Below are positions 43,745-53,500 of a DNA stretch of 64,000 bases, piece by piece. The translations under genes and the position numbers were made by a program. The notes under the pieces were generated by a model. The model was not told the DNA's origin, ran no database searches, and worked only from the letters and a program-made list of their open reading frames with translations. Origin of the DNA: Brachypterus glaber. Lineage: Eukaryota > Arthropoda > Insecta > Coleoptera > Kateretidae. The number at the start of each line of letters is the position of its first letter. Within the stretch, counting starts at the first letter, position 1. The stretch covers positions 41,307,229 to 41,371,228 of the forward strand of contig OY294047.1 in NCBI GenBank assembly GCA_958510825.1, in the 5' to 3' direction.

Positions 43745-46313
43745 ATGTTCGATGATATTTTTGATTTTGATTTAAAGAAACTACTTGAAGAACTAAAAAA
43801 CAAAACAATTGAAGCAACAAATAAAGTGCTTAATTTAAAATCAAATAATGAAAAACTTGATAAAGTCAACAAAATAATTGATGCAAAAACAAATACACTG
43901 GAAAGTGACATTATTAAATCAAAAAATAAATTGACTACCCTGGAAAAAAATAATCTAACGAGATTTAAGGATATATTATTAGAAGGAAACACACTTTATA
44001 TGGTATGAATATTTTAATATTTGCCAAATAAGTTTATAATAAATTACTATTTTATTAATAATGCCATGAAAAACACTTGTGTGTGTTACATTCAACTGCT
44101 TCTTCACATAGGAAAGATTATATTAGGAAGGGCGGTGAGGGTGCATTTAGTCTGCGTGTCTGTTTACTGTTCCCAAATCTATATATCCATGCAAGCCTAA
44201 ATACAACATATACATTGTATTTGTATTGTATTGTGTTGGATTTTAATTTTGGAACGTTTATGTTTACTAATAACATGCTAACTAATTTTTCTGAAATTTT
44301 TCTTTTAGAGTGGCATAAATTCTAATTTTACATCGATTAATGAACTCAACAATTTGAAAAATAATTTATCCAATCTAAGTGCTTTTTTAAGTAATACAAA
44401 AGTAGAAATTTTAAGCATCAATGATATGTTAAATTTGCCATACAGTACGGATAGTGATTTGACATTTATAGAAGATATTTTAAATGAAGTATGTATACAT
44501 AAGTATACCCTATTAAAAATGGCGGGTCTAGGCGGGTATAAATAGGGACACTAGATCTAGGTCGCCTTGCTAACTTAAGACCTAGATCTAGTGTCCCTAC
44601 ACTGTAAAAACTGCATGTAAAATAATGTAAAAATACATGAGTTTACATAGTACGGAATAGTAAATTTACTATTCTGGACTATGCATAATTCATGAATTTA
44701 TATAAAATAATGTAAAATGATGTAAAAGAATGTAAAATAATGTAAAAGAATGTAAAAAAATATATTTACATTGATTTACATATTTTTACATGATTTTACA
44801 ATGTCGGGCTATGTTATTTTAACAATAACCAAGTTGTTATTGTTAGAGAGATAGCGACGCATGCTGCTAGGTTAAAGTGTTAAAAGTGTAAAAAAAGGTA
44901 AATATTATTTATGTACGATATTTAAATGCTTTATTTGTGGCCTAAAATTTACATTCATTATAAATTACGATCTTTATCAACCAATAGATCTTTAAAGAAA
45001 GATGTGAGCAGTTTATACTCGTATTAAGGGTGCAAATCGTTTGGCTTATTAAACCAAATGAACTTTACGCTACGATTTTCCAAAAAAGCTTTAACACAAG
45101 ACTTGTAATTTGGAACAAACATTTTCTAAGTAGTAAATATTTTTTTTTCGAATTCCAAGTCTATGCAAAATATTACCATTCTGGACTATGTAATTTTTTC
45201 CGTTCCGGTCTATGCAAAATATTACCATTATGGACTATGTCATTTTTACTGTTCCGGTCTATGCAAAACATTACCATTACGGACTATGTAATTTTTACCA
45301 TTCCGGTCTATGGCAACATATTACCATTTACGGACTATGTAATTTAATGTAATTTATTTTTACCGTGTAGGTATAAATGGTGCACAAACCGAAATTGAGC
45401 GGGTGAATTTAATCCGCTCTAGTCCGTTTTGTGCACCATTTATACCCGCGAAGACCCGTCATTTTCAACGGGGTATACTTAATTAAAGTATAAGTTTAAT
45501 TTTTTGTTTAATTAAGGGCCACTTGCACCAATGATGGTTTAACTTTAAACTTGGATTAAATTGACGGCTGACCAATCAGAACACAGCATTTTTAACTTAA
45601 ACTCGGTTTAGCTGAGATAATCCCGTACCAAAAGTTGGTGCAAGTGGCCCTAAGGAATACTAATACTAAAGTTAAATTTAAATACTGTTTAAAATTTGTT
45701 TTAGGTAAAAGTTATGGCTTGTAATGTAGATTACAATAATGAGATAAGAATATTATTTATTGAGATTTATAGAATGTTGGAACTTTTCATAATAGATCTA
45801 ACAGATGTAAGACAATTAGAACGCAATGCAAAAGAAGTAGGGTATGTTTATTTTTGAGATACGAGATGATATTGCTACATTTAATCACTTTTTAGAGAAC
45901 TCGGAGTTCAAATAAAACATAAAACCGAAGATTTGTTGGAAAAAGAATCAACTTTTTTTAAAACTTATCAATTATTAAAAGAGTTTAATGAGCTTTATGA
46001 TAATATAGAAATTTTAAAAAACAAACTGAATAATCTGGATGATTTAATAAAAATCGAACTGGATTTTAAAGAGAAAGTAATAAAAGAAAACAAAAAATTT
46101 ATCGATGATCAAGAAGCTTTAAAAATCAAATATTCAAATAAATTAGATGAATTAGATGTTTTGTTAAAAGAGTTAGACGCTCTACAAAAAGAAATATTTA
46201 AACTAAAACATTTAGAATCGGCCGAAGATATTGAAACTTTAATTAAGAAATTAAACGGAGAAATTGAAGAATACGAATTTAGGATAAATGAAAAAAGATG
46301 CGAAAAAAATTAA
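43745..46313 (+). CDS. Coiled-coil protein, unrecognised, four exons
   Basis: Exons 43745-44002, 44309-44488, 45705-45841 and 45896-46313 join in frame (phases 0, 0, 2) with GT-AG borders, giving 330 residues ending in TAA. The ATG at 43745 is used because the only nearby upstream ATG is followed at once by a stop. The sequence begins MFDDIFDFDLKKLLEELKNK and is rich in Lys, Glu, Asn, Leu and Ile with heptad-like spacing; residues from about 190 to the end (exon 4: KTEDLLEKESTFFKTYQLLK onward) look like one long coiled coil. There is no signal peptide or membrane segment, and the composition follows the AT-rich background. Function unknown; short structural coiled-coil proteins of kinetochore, spindle or tethering complexes look like this, but I cannot assign one. 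Intron 2 holds a 980-bp transposon and a MITE. Confidence 0.8.
44501..45480. mobile_element. 980-bp DNA element with 29-bp TIRs
   Basis: AAGTATACCCTATTAAAAAT then GGCGGGTCT on the left and its inverse on the right, ending CAACGGGGTATACTT (about 25 of 29 positions match). Next to the left end is a hairpin, GGGACACTAGATCTAGGTC with its inverse. Inside are runs of ATGTAAAATA and four tandem units of about 49 bp (see 45163-45350). It starts 12 bases after the donor of exon 2 of the coiled-coil gene. Confidence 0.8.
45163..45350 (+). repeat. Minisatellite, four units of about 49 bp
   Basis: Each unit reads TCTATGCAAAATATTACCAT, then (T/A/C)GGACTATGTAATTTTT, then CCGTTCCGG, with substitutions between copies. 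A related single unit in inverted form (TACGGAATAGTAAATTTACT) lies near 44650, so the array seems derived from the element's own sub-terminal sequence. Confidence 0.8.
45516..45650. mobile_element. PIF/Harbinger-like MITE, copy 1
   Basis: GGGCCACTTGCACCAA on the left and TTGGTGCAAGTGGCCC on the right are perfect inverses, flanked by TAA on both sides (45513-45515 and 45651-45653). A 3-bp TWA target duplication is the PIF/Harbinger hallmark. Inside, TTAAACTTGGATTAAATTGA and AACTCGGTTTAGCTGAGATA form a second stem. Confidence 0.85.
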
Positions 46314-46854
46314 TAGGTGGTAATGTGATAATTTTTTTTATGAACGGTTAACGGTTACCGCAAACTGCTTTACACATCCTCCTCTACTTTTTTTTATTTA
46401 AACTGGTTTAAAACCAGTGGATTTTACAAACTTTTGAACTAATATAGTTTTATTACTAAGGGCCACTTGCACCAACTTTTTGTCTTGGATTATCTCAGCT
46501 AAACCGAGTTTTAGTTAAAAATGCTGCGTTTGGTCAGCCGTCAATTTAATCCAAGTTTAAAACTAAACGATTATTGGTGCAAGTGGTCCTAAATAATAAA
46601 ACGCACGTATTATTAAGAAGGTGCTGATAACAAAACGCACCTATGAAACCTAACAAAACGTATTTATTACTATGAAGTTAGTCGCAAGTTAAAAGTAAGG
46701 TTAAGTTTCAAAATGTAAATAAATTAGTTTTTTTTAACTGAAAATAAAAGCTTAAATTATGTTAAATTAATGTAAGTAAAAAAAAATCAAGTTAAATTAT
46801 GTGTTTACTTCCCTAATTTTAGAATTGGAAATGTTTTAAGAAGATAAAACTAAA
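46314..46854. other. Intergenic region upstream of TMEM60
   Basis: 541 bases between the coiled-coil gene stop and the TMEM60 start. It contains a MITE at 46460-46589 and otherwise AT-rich sequence. The TMEM60 promoter and 5' leader must lie here, but no specific element is recognisable. Confidence 0.5.
46460..46589. mobile_element. PIF/Harbinger-like MITE, copy 2
   Basis: GGGCCACTTGCACCAA at the left and TTGGTGCAAGTGGTCC at the right, with TAA duplications at 46457-46459 and 46590-46592. The internal sequence is inverted relative to copy 1 (TTGGATTATCTCAGCTAAAC). Confidence 0.85.
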
Positions 46855-47238
46855 ATGGTAATGCATAGGGCCCTATTTACATGGTTTATGCTGCTGGTCT
46901 TCTTTATTTTATTATGCCTACGTCTTGAATCAAGAATTTATTGGAACTGGTTTCTAATATTCCTGCCTATGTGGGTTTTTGATGTAATTCTAATAATCGA
47001 TGGTCTTTTCCATATTTTTATTCGATGCAGAGTTGAACAATTTAAAAATTTAATTAAAAACAGGCATTTATATCTAATATTAGTGGTACTATTAAAAATA
47101 GCCGCCCAAGTAGCTTTATGTTTGAGGTTAGAATACAAAGTGTTGAACTTGCAATTGTATCATGTTCTCATTCCTTTTTGGATTTTGTTACCCATTCTTA
47201 TTATAGATGTTTCTATAACTTTATTTAAAGATGATTAA
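46855..47238 (+). CDS. TMEM60: TMEM60, small four-pass membrane protein
   Basis: A single uninterrupted frame of 127 residues, against 133 in the human protein. It has four hydrophobic segments (about residues 7-23, 30-52, 71-88 and 100-122). The most recognisable stretch is WNWFLIFLPMWVFDVILI at residues 31-48, which lines up with the conserved WNWFLIF(I/L)P(V/M)W(I/V)FD of TMEM60; LRLEYKVLNLQLYHVLIPFW near residue 90 also fits. The ATG at 46855 is followed by a second in-frame ATG two codons on; either could be used. The molecular function of TMEM60 is not established. A poly(A) signal candidate AATAAA lies at about 47258. The gene is intronless in its coding part and sits between two MITEs. 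Confidence 0.88.
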   Translation: MVMHRALFTWFMLLVFFILLCLRLESRIYWNWFLIFLPMWVFDVILIIDGLFHIFIRCRVEQFKNLIKNRHLYLILVVLLKIAAQVALCLRLEYKVLNLQLYHVLIPFWILLPILIIDVSITLFKDD

Positions 47239-47257
47239 TTTTAAAATTAGGTAAGAA

Positions 47258-47263
47258 AAATAA
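47258..47263 (+). promoter_or_regulatory. Candidate poly(A) signal of TMEM60
   Basis: AATAAA about 20 bases after the stop codon. The position is plausible for a very short 3' UTR, but not proven in so AT-rich a sequence. Confidence 0.4.
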
Positions 47264-47278
47264 AAAATGTATGGCTAA

Positions 47279-47378
47279 GGGCCACTTGCACCAATAATGA
47301 TTTAACTAAACTTGGATTAAATTGGTGATTGACCAATCAGAATGCAGGATTTTAAACTTAAACTCAGTTTAAACATTT
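47279..47378. mobile_element. PIF/Harbinger-like MITE, copy 3, right end lost
   Basis: Starts GGGCCACTTGCACCAATAAT after TAA and follows copy 1 (CTTGGATTAAATTGG, GACCAATCAGAATGCAGGAT, AACTCAGTTTAAAC), then stops without the right terminal repeat. Confidence 0.75.
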
Positions 47379-47784
47379 GGCTCTAAACAAAATATTTATA
47401 GCTGAGTTTGTAAGTTTATAGGCTAAGTTTAAAATCGGGTGTAATTTCAGATTTTTGCTAGGTATGGCAAAAAAAGTTGGACTAAAAACGGGTGATCCAC
47501 CTCACTAACTTTATTGTCAACTCGTTCGTTGATGACCGAAAAACGCTTTAAAATTATAAAATAGGGATGGCCAAAAATAGGGACAGCAATTCCCATCCCT
47601 ACTTGTCCCTATTTATAAATTACACCCTTGTTTAAAATTATAGTCAAAAAGAATCTGCAAATTTAAAGTTATTTTTTTATTTTTTAATAAACATTAAACA
47701 TTTGGCAAAATAAAATGTTTTCAAATTATGTTTTTAATTTATTAAAATACCTGTTTTCTTTAAGTAAGAAAGAACCTGGCACAC

Positions 47785-48162
47785 ATACAGGGATATTCAG
47801 AAATAGAGTTATTAATTTTAAGGGGTGATTCTACAAAGGAAAATATGAAAAAAAGTTCCTATAAACATATGTCCAAAAATACCTCGTTAGGGAGCTAGGC
47901 CCCTTTGAAAGTGGCTAATAACCCAGAAACACTTTTAGATATAGCAACAAGTTTTTTGCATGTAAACTAATCTTAAAAAGGCCCAATTTTATATATTATT
48001 TTCATGTACTTATTTTAACCAGGGGTGTGTGAAATGGGGGGTCCTTATCAGTTTTTTGTCCAAAACTTTTTTCTGGGTAACTTTTTTGTAATTTTATTTT
48101 TGCAATATGATTCCAATGAACCCCTTAAAATTAATTACCCTATTTCTAAATAACCCTGTATA
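47785..48162. mobile_element. Foldback family A, internally deleted copy
   Basis: CATACAGGGATATTCAGAAA ... AAAAGTTCCTATAAACATAT ... ACCAGGGGTGTGTGAAATGG ... AATAACCCTGTATAGG. One arm is nearly whole; most of the second arm and the centre are gone. It lies upstream of SMIM20. Confidence 0.75.
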
Positions 48163-48379
48163 GGGGGGTTCTTGGGACTCAAAATTTGATATTTTGTAAT
48201 TAAAAAAAAAAGACCAAACAAGAAAAAACCAAAAAACAAACTCCTGCACAGAGAGCTGCAATTAAGCGCTTGTCAAGTTGGATTGCTCTGGCAACTACAA
48301 TCACAAATAATTTGAACATAACCTAACTTCGTGTATTTGACATTTCATAACGTTGTTTATTTTTGAGCAGAGTAAGAAA

Positions 48380-49156
48380 ATGAGCAGACAAACCTTAAAA
48401 GGATGGAGATATGCCGTTTTTCTAGGCGGTTTAGTTGGTTCAATAGGATTAGCAATTTATCCAATAATTATAGATCCTATGATAAACATAGATAAGTATA
48501 GTATGTATCCTATCAGGTAACTAGTTCACTTCAGCTACCCCATTTATTTTATTTTTTAGAACAAATACAAGCTCAAACCAGAGCGAATATTAGACAAGAG
48601 GATATTCAACCTGGCAGTAAGTAGTTTAAATCAACAATAAAATTCGAGCAAAAAATGTACCTTCAAAGCTTTAAAACCCTTAAAAATCAACCAGTTAGAA
48701 CACTAGCCCCAGAGCTAGAGTTCCCACCAGTTGGAACTCAGCTCCCTTAAATTAACTTATTACAAAAACAAATATTTTCCATAGTAAAATTAACATGAAT
48801 CTTTACTATATTTTTCAAATAAGATATATATAAATAAAAATTATAACAGATAATGTAGGGTTCACACATAAATTGTAGCTTATTTTGAGCTTCCAATGTT
48901 GGACTTGACTTTGTTGTTAAAACTAAGTTTATCAATATACTGGATCTACTGATCAATGGCATTTCTTACATTCATAAATCATTCGGTACTGTTAAGCTTG
49001 CAGTCTAGTAGCTGAGTTATGCTGTGTGAAATTCAAACATCTTTATTAACTGACCCAAAAAGTAAGAGGTTCTTCAACATGTAACTTTTTGTTTTTTTTT
49101 TTTTAGATATGAAAGTTTGGAGTGATCCATTTGATAGGAAGAAAAATACAGATTAA
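48380..49156 (+). CDS. SMIM20: SMIM20 (MITRAC7), cytochrome oxidase assembly factor
   Basis: Three exons, 48380-48500, 48560-48616 and 49107-49156, with phases 1 and 1 and GT-AG borders, give 75 residues (human 67). Residues 11-31 (YAVFLGGLVGSIGLAIYPII) form the single membrane span. The conserved C-terminal end is clear: QEDIQPGNMKVWSDPFDRKK aligns with the vertebrate QEDVQPPGLKVWSDPFGRK. In vertebrates the protein is a mitochondrial inner-membrane factor that stabilises newly made COX1 in the MITRAC assembly intermediate. Exon structure and the ATG in AAAATGAGC are unambiguous. AATAAA at 49198-49203 is a good poly(A) signal. The gene converges on WDR45 to its right. Confidence 0.93.
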
Positions 49157-49197
49157 GGAAGTAATTTGAATTAAGTAACCCAATTTGTATATAATAG

Positions 49198-49203
49198 AAT
49201 AAA
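49198..49203 (+). promoter_or_regulatory. Poly(A) signal of SMIM20
   Basis: AATAAA 42 bases after the SMIM20 stop codon, followed by a T-rich stretch (CAGTTTTATTTAC). Good distance and context for a 3' end signal. Confidence 0.6.
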
Positions 49204-49461
49204 CAGTTTTATTTACATATTTCTTAATCTGTACAATATTTAAGATATCCTTTTCCTAAAAATATATAAAAGTATCCTTTACAAAAAATATATTTACATA
49301 CTAAGTCAGCACCGTAAAATAAAAACAATAACAATATTGATTAAAATTATATTTTCATGTGTTACCCATGATGGTTGTTTACTAGATACCATTTACTTTT
49401 ATTTTAAAAAACAATGAAGACTGTTTAAAATTCTCACCCTGCTTTAGTCAGAAAAAAAGTT

Positions 49462-49984
49462 CAAGGCTCTTTTCTCCTTAAAATCTATTTAGAGTCTTCT
49501 CATTAATTTAAGACCAAATAAAAAAAAAATCTATTAGATTTTATTTAATCGACTTTCCTTTCTTTAGTTTAAAAACTCAAATTGCTTATATATGAAAAAG
49601 CTCACCTTGATATATACATATTTACATATTCAGTGGAAGCAAACATGTTAAAACAAAAAAAAAAAACTAGGAAAAGTAAATTATTTTTAACACTGATTAT
49701 TATTGATATTTCAAGGAAAATATAAATACCTAACTTTTGCCAAAACATAATATATTTAATGTGAATTTTTTGATAAGTAGTTAGATGTGATCCCAAAACA
49801 TTTTACACTAATTTGTTTATTTATGAGAATTATATAATTTTGTTTTTAATTGAATAATTCGAGTGTTTTCTGAAAAAATAAAAAAAGTTGATTATTATCT
49901 GAAAAAACCTATTTTTTTTTTATTTGGTCTTAAATTAACAAGGAAAATCTAAATAAACAGATTTTTATGGGAACAGAGCCTTGC
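49462..49984. mobile_element. DNA element with TIRs of about 60 bp
   Basis: CAAGGCTCTTTTCTCCTTAA, then TAATTTAAGACCAAATAAAA on the left; the right end returns TTTTATTTGGTCTTAAATTA and finishes AACAGAGCCTTG. It lies between the 3' ends of SMIM20 and WDR45. Confidence 0.75.
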
Positions 49985-50276
49985 ATTTTTTCTTGCTATA
50001 GCTGTTCTCTTTATTTTGATTATATTTTAAGTATTATTACTTAAATTATTTTAAATGCCAACCAACTTAAGACGCTACAACTTAAATTTGCAAAGTACTT
50101 TAAACTATGTTATGACACCTTGTAAAATTATATAAAGATTAAAGCTGTATAAAATTAAACAATAAACACGGGGATAAAATTATGTTTTGTTGCAAAAGAT
50201 TTTCCAACAAATTTGGAGCTTCTTAAATCAAATATAAAAAGCCTTTTCCCAGGCTGACTCCCATTTTAAGAGATCC

Positions 50277-50405
50277 TTTTATTTTAAAGTAGTGGTATTA
50301 ACTTTAAAATAGTGGTATCTACTTTTAATTTAAAATAGTGTTACCTATTTACTTTAACTTTAAAAAAGTGGTATTACCCGGGTAATAGTGATGGCCATCA
50401 CTTTA
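50277..50405 (+). repeat. Degenerate tandem repeat of about 18-25 bp units
   Basis: Units built on ACTTTAAAATAGTGGTAT are repeated about five times with variation, ending GGTAATAGTGATGGCCATCA. Downstream of WDR45. Function unknown. Confidence 0.55.
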
Positions 50406-50500
50406 AAAACTATAGCCAGTCTGGAAAAATCATTGACAGATTCATCAGCACCTACAAATTACCTTATAATCACTTAAATATGGCTTGCTCTCTTGCAAAG

Positions 50501-53500
50501 TTATTGAAAACTGTCATCATCATCACCGACATCTAGGAAAACATCAAATGCTTCTCTATTGCAGTTTCCATCAGCTGTGAAAACATATTTGTGAAATGTT
50601 CCATCCAAACATACAGCTGAAACAAAAATTAGTTAGGTAGGTAATTTACTATAAAAATTGTTAGATAATGGGTTAAATTGTATGCTCCAAATTATTTGTA
50701 CCTATATTAATTAAAAGGAGCAGGCTATTTGTATGTCCCAGACGGTCCGACATACACGAAGCTAAGTGTACGTTCTGATTTTTTAGGGTTTTTAAAGCTT
50801 TTAAGGTATATTTTTGGTCAGAATTGTACCATCAAAAATACCAAACTGGCAAAAAAAACGACCTAAGCCAAAGGGGATTAATGAATATCTGTATATTAAA
50901 TAGAGATTCATTGGTTCCCTTTTGGATATATAACAATTTACTTATAAAGAACTTTCACTTTCGGGTTTAGACCGTGTTAATGGATTTTCACTTTCCGACG
51001 TTTCGTCTCTTACTACTAGAGACATCTTCAGGGATTAATCAGTTTCAGATTAATCCCTGAAGATGTCTCTAGTAGTAAGAGACGAAACGTCGGAAAGTGA
51101 AAATCCATTAACACGGTCTAAACCCGAAAGTGAAAGTTCTTTATATCTTAATGGCCGTGAAAGCTTAAAATCTAAAACAATTTACTTACCTATTACTGAA
51201 CTGTTTGGGCCAAATGCACAAATGCAAGCACATTCTGGGGGGACAGTAAAATTGGCCAATGCCCATTGAGATTCACCATATTTTCCCAATATTCCAACAT
51301 TGGACAATCTAAAAATATAAAATTGTTACTGGGAAAACAGAGATTGTAAATATTCACTTTTCCATCTTTTCCAAAATTAATATTCTTTTTTATTTTATTT
51401 TTTCATCAAATTTTTAAGATTATTAAGCTATACTTACGTCATTCTTTTGTTTAAATTCGTATTTTTTATTGCAAATATATGCACAGTACCCTTATCACTG
51501 GAGCAACACAAGTAGTCTGAGTCTCTGCTGAAATTCATACTAAAAAAATATTATTAATAATAATTAACCCAAAACCAAGTAAGAGGCTTACAAGCAGTGA
51601 CTTATTACTGTAAAATAATATTTGAAATATTTTTTCTTATAAAACCACATGAAGATGTGCATCCTGAGAAAAAATTCTTAAATGTTGGTTTTTTAAGTCT
51701 AACTTGGTTGTCTTTCTGGTCAGTTTTTAAAGATTTTATCTAGTTTAGATAAGATTTCTCAGTTAATAAAAAAGTTTACTTGAATAATATGAAACAATAT
51801 CCATTTTATCAATTGGTTTTTTAAACTCACCAATAAACAGTTGCTGGATCAGACCCCCTTCTTAGTTCAACCAATTGTTGTTTGCTAGTAGTGTCCCAAA
51901 CTCGAATTAAGGTACCTTTATTTGATGCTGTAGCAATTCTTGTTCCCTGTTGGTTGATAGCTAAACAACCCAACTCGGACTTGTGTGCAGGAATCCAAAC
52001 CGGGGCCGAGGATATGCCTATTTCAGTGCATGATAAATCCTAAAATAATTGAAAAAATATATTAAAAGATAAAGAAAGGTGCTTCTTTGTTTTTTATGAA
52101 AAAAATAACCCACTTTTATTTGCATGTTCTGCAGGTGAAATAAGTATCATAGATCAGTGCTGTGGTTACTACATGACTAATGAAGATCTACTGATTTTTG
52201 TAAACTGAGGCAATGTTTAAAACTCAACATTTAGGCCATGATGACAGTTTATGAAGAGTAGAGTAAATAAGCCCTGATAATGCAATCATCATTTCTCATC
52301 TTGCTGCTCCTGTAAGATATGCATTACCTACCTTGTATAAAATATACTGTTCATAGCGCTCTAGAAGAGTTCAATACGGTAATTTTTAATTTTCCTAAAT
52401 CGTTAAAAAACGTCCCTGATAAAAAAAATTCTTGAATAGAAATGTTTCATGAAAAAAAAAAAGAAACTTACACGTCTGTCCGTCCGATGTCACGTTTTTT
52501 GTTACCACAATAACGATTTATCCAAAAAATTAATTTAAATAAATTATTTTATCGTTTTAATCTCATTTAATATTTTTACTGAACGAACATGATTTAATTT
52601 TTTAGAAATTTTAAAAATAATATTTTACCTAATTTTCCAAATGGAGTGACACAAAACAAGTATTTTCACACAACTAAAATAATGTGTAATTTGCTTACAA
52701 GAGTTGTAGTCAAATTCTCTGCTCGGAACTGTATATGAAATGAAAGCAATTTGGGAAGTACATTGAGAGAAAACGCAATATACTGTGAATACTTACAACC
52801 AACTGAACACTGCCAACTTTATGCCCAGGAAACACTAAAATTTGCTTTTCAGCAGAAGCTAAGGGGCTGACTTCACATAAACCTCTATAATTCTCCCTAG
52901 TTTCCAATGAAAATAGCCTTTGTGTTGGTGTGGGAAAGGAAAAAACATTTATTTGGTTTAATAATGCCACTATCAACCTAAAATAATGTTTTCTATAAGA
53001 AAGCAAGATAAAAAAAAATAGTAGAAAACGTCTTTCCTTACTAACTAGGGAACGTTCAAGTATTACGTAACGCAAAACGTACCAAAATTCGTACACTTTA
53101 TACCTCGGTTCTCGCGTTATTCATGAAGCTAAAGTTTGCAACGTTTTTTTGCATCGAAAATTCAAATAGTATATTAAAGCACTTATTCCATAACACGTTT
53201 TTAGCGCACTAGTACTTTAGAAAACTGGCCGCAAGCGGCTTGTTTTCCAAACTCGTATTCGTGCGCTAAAAACGTTAATGTTATGGAACTACACTTCTGC
53301 TCAAAAATATCGGCCCACCTAAAAAAATACACATTTTTGAATGCAAATATCTCCAAAACTATTTAATGGATTTATTCGATCTTTTTTTTATTTTGAAGCT
53401 TGAACTTTTAGCTCTTACTTACTGGAATAAAAATTATCAAACATCTTTTTTTATACCGGCAGCAATGAAAAGTGCACAGCTATGTTTTTTTACTGCACCT

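Noticed and set aside
43717..43992. Minus-strand open frame of 91 codons, Ser/Phe-rich
   Set aside because: Complement of coiled-coil exon 1; its hydrophobic Ser/Phe composition is the usual antisense image of a Lys/Glu-rich coding strand.
46938..47138. Minus-strand open frame inside TMEM60
   Set aside because: Antisense shadow of a confirmed small gene.
51063..51269. Plus-strand open frame of 68 codons
   Set aside because: Starts in the perfect inverted repeat and runs antisense through WDR45 exon 7.
52710..53096. Single minus-strand frame of 128 codons read as one exon
   Set aside because: Only 52977-52797 is WDR45 exon 4; the upstream part is intron and the end of the outer foldback element, shown by the AG at 52979-52978 and by phase.
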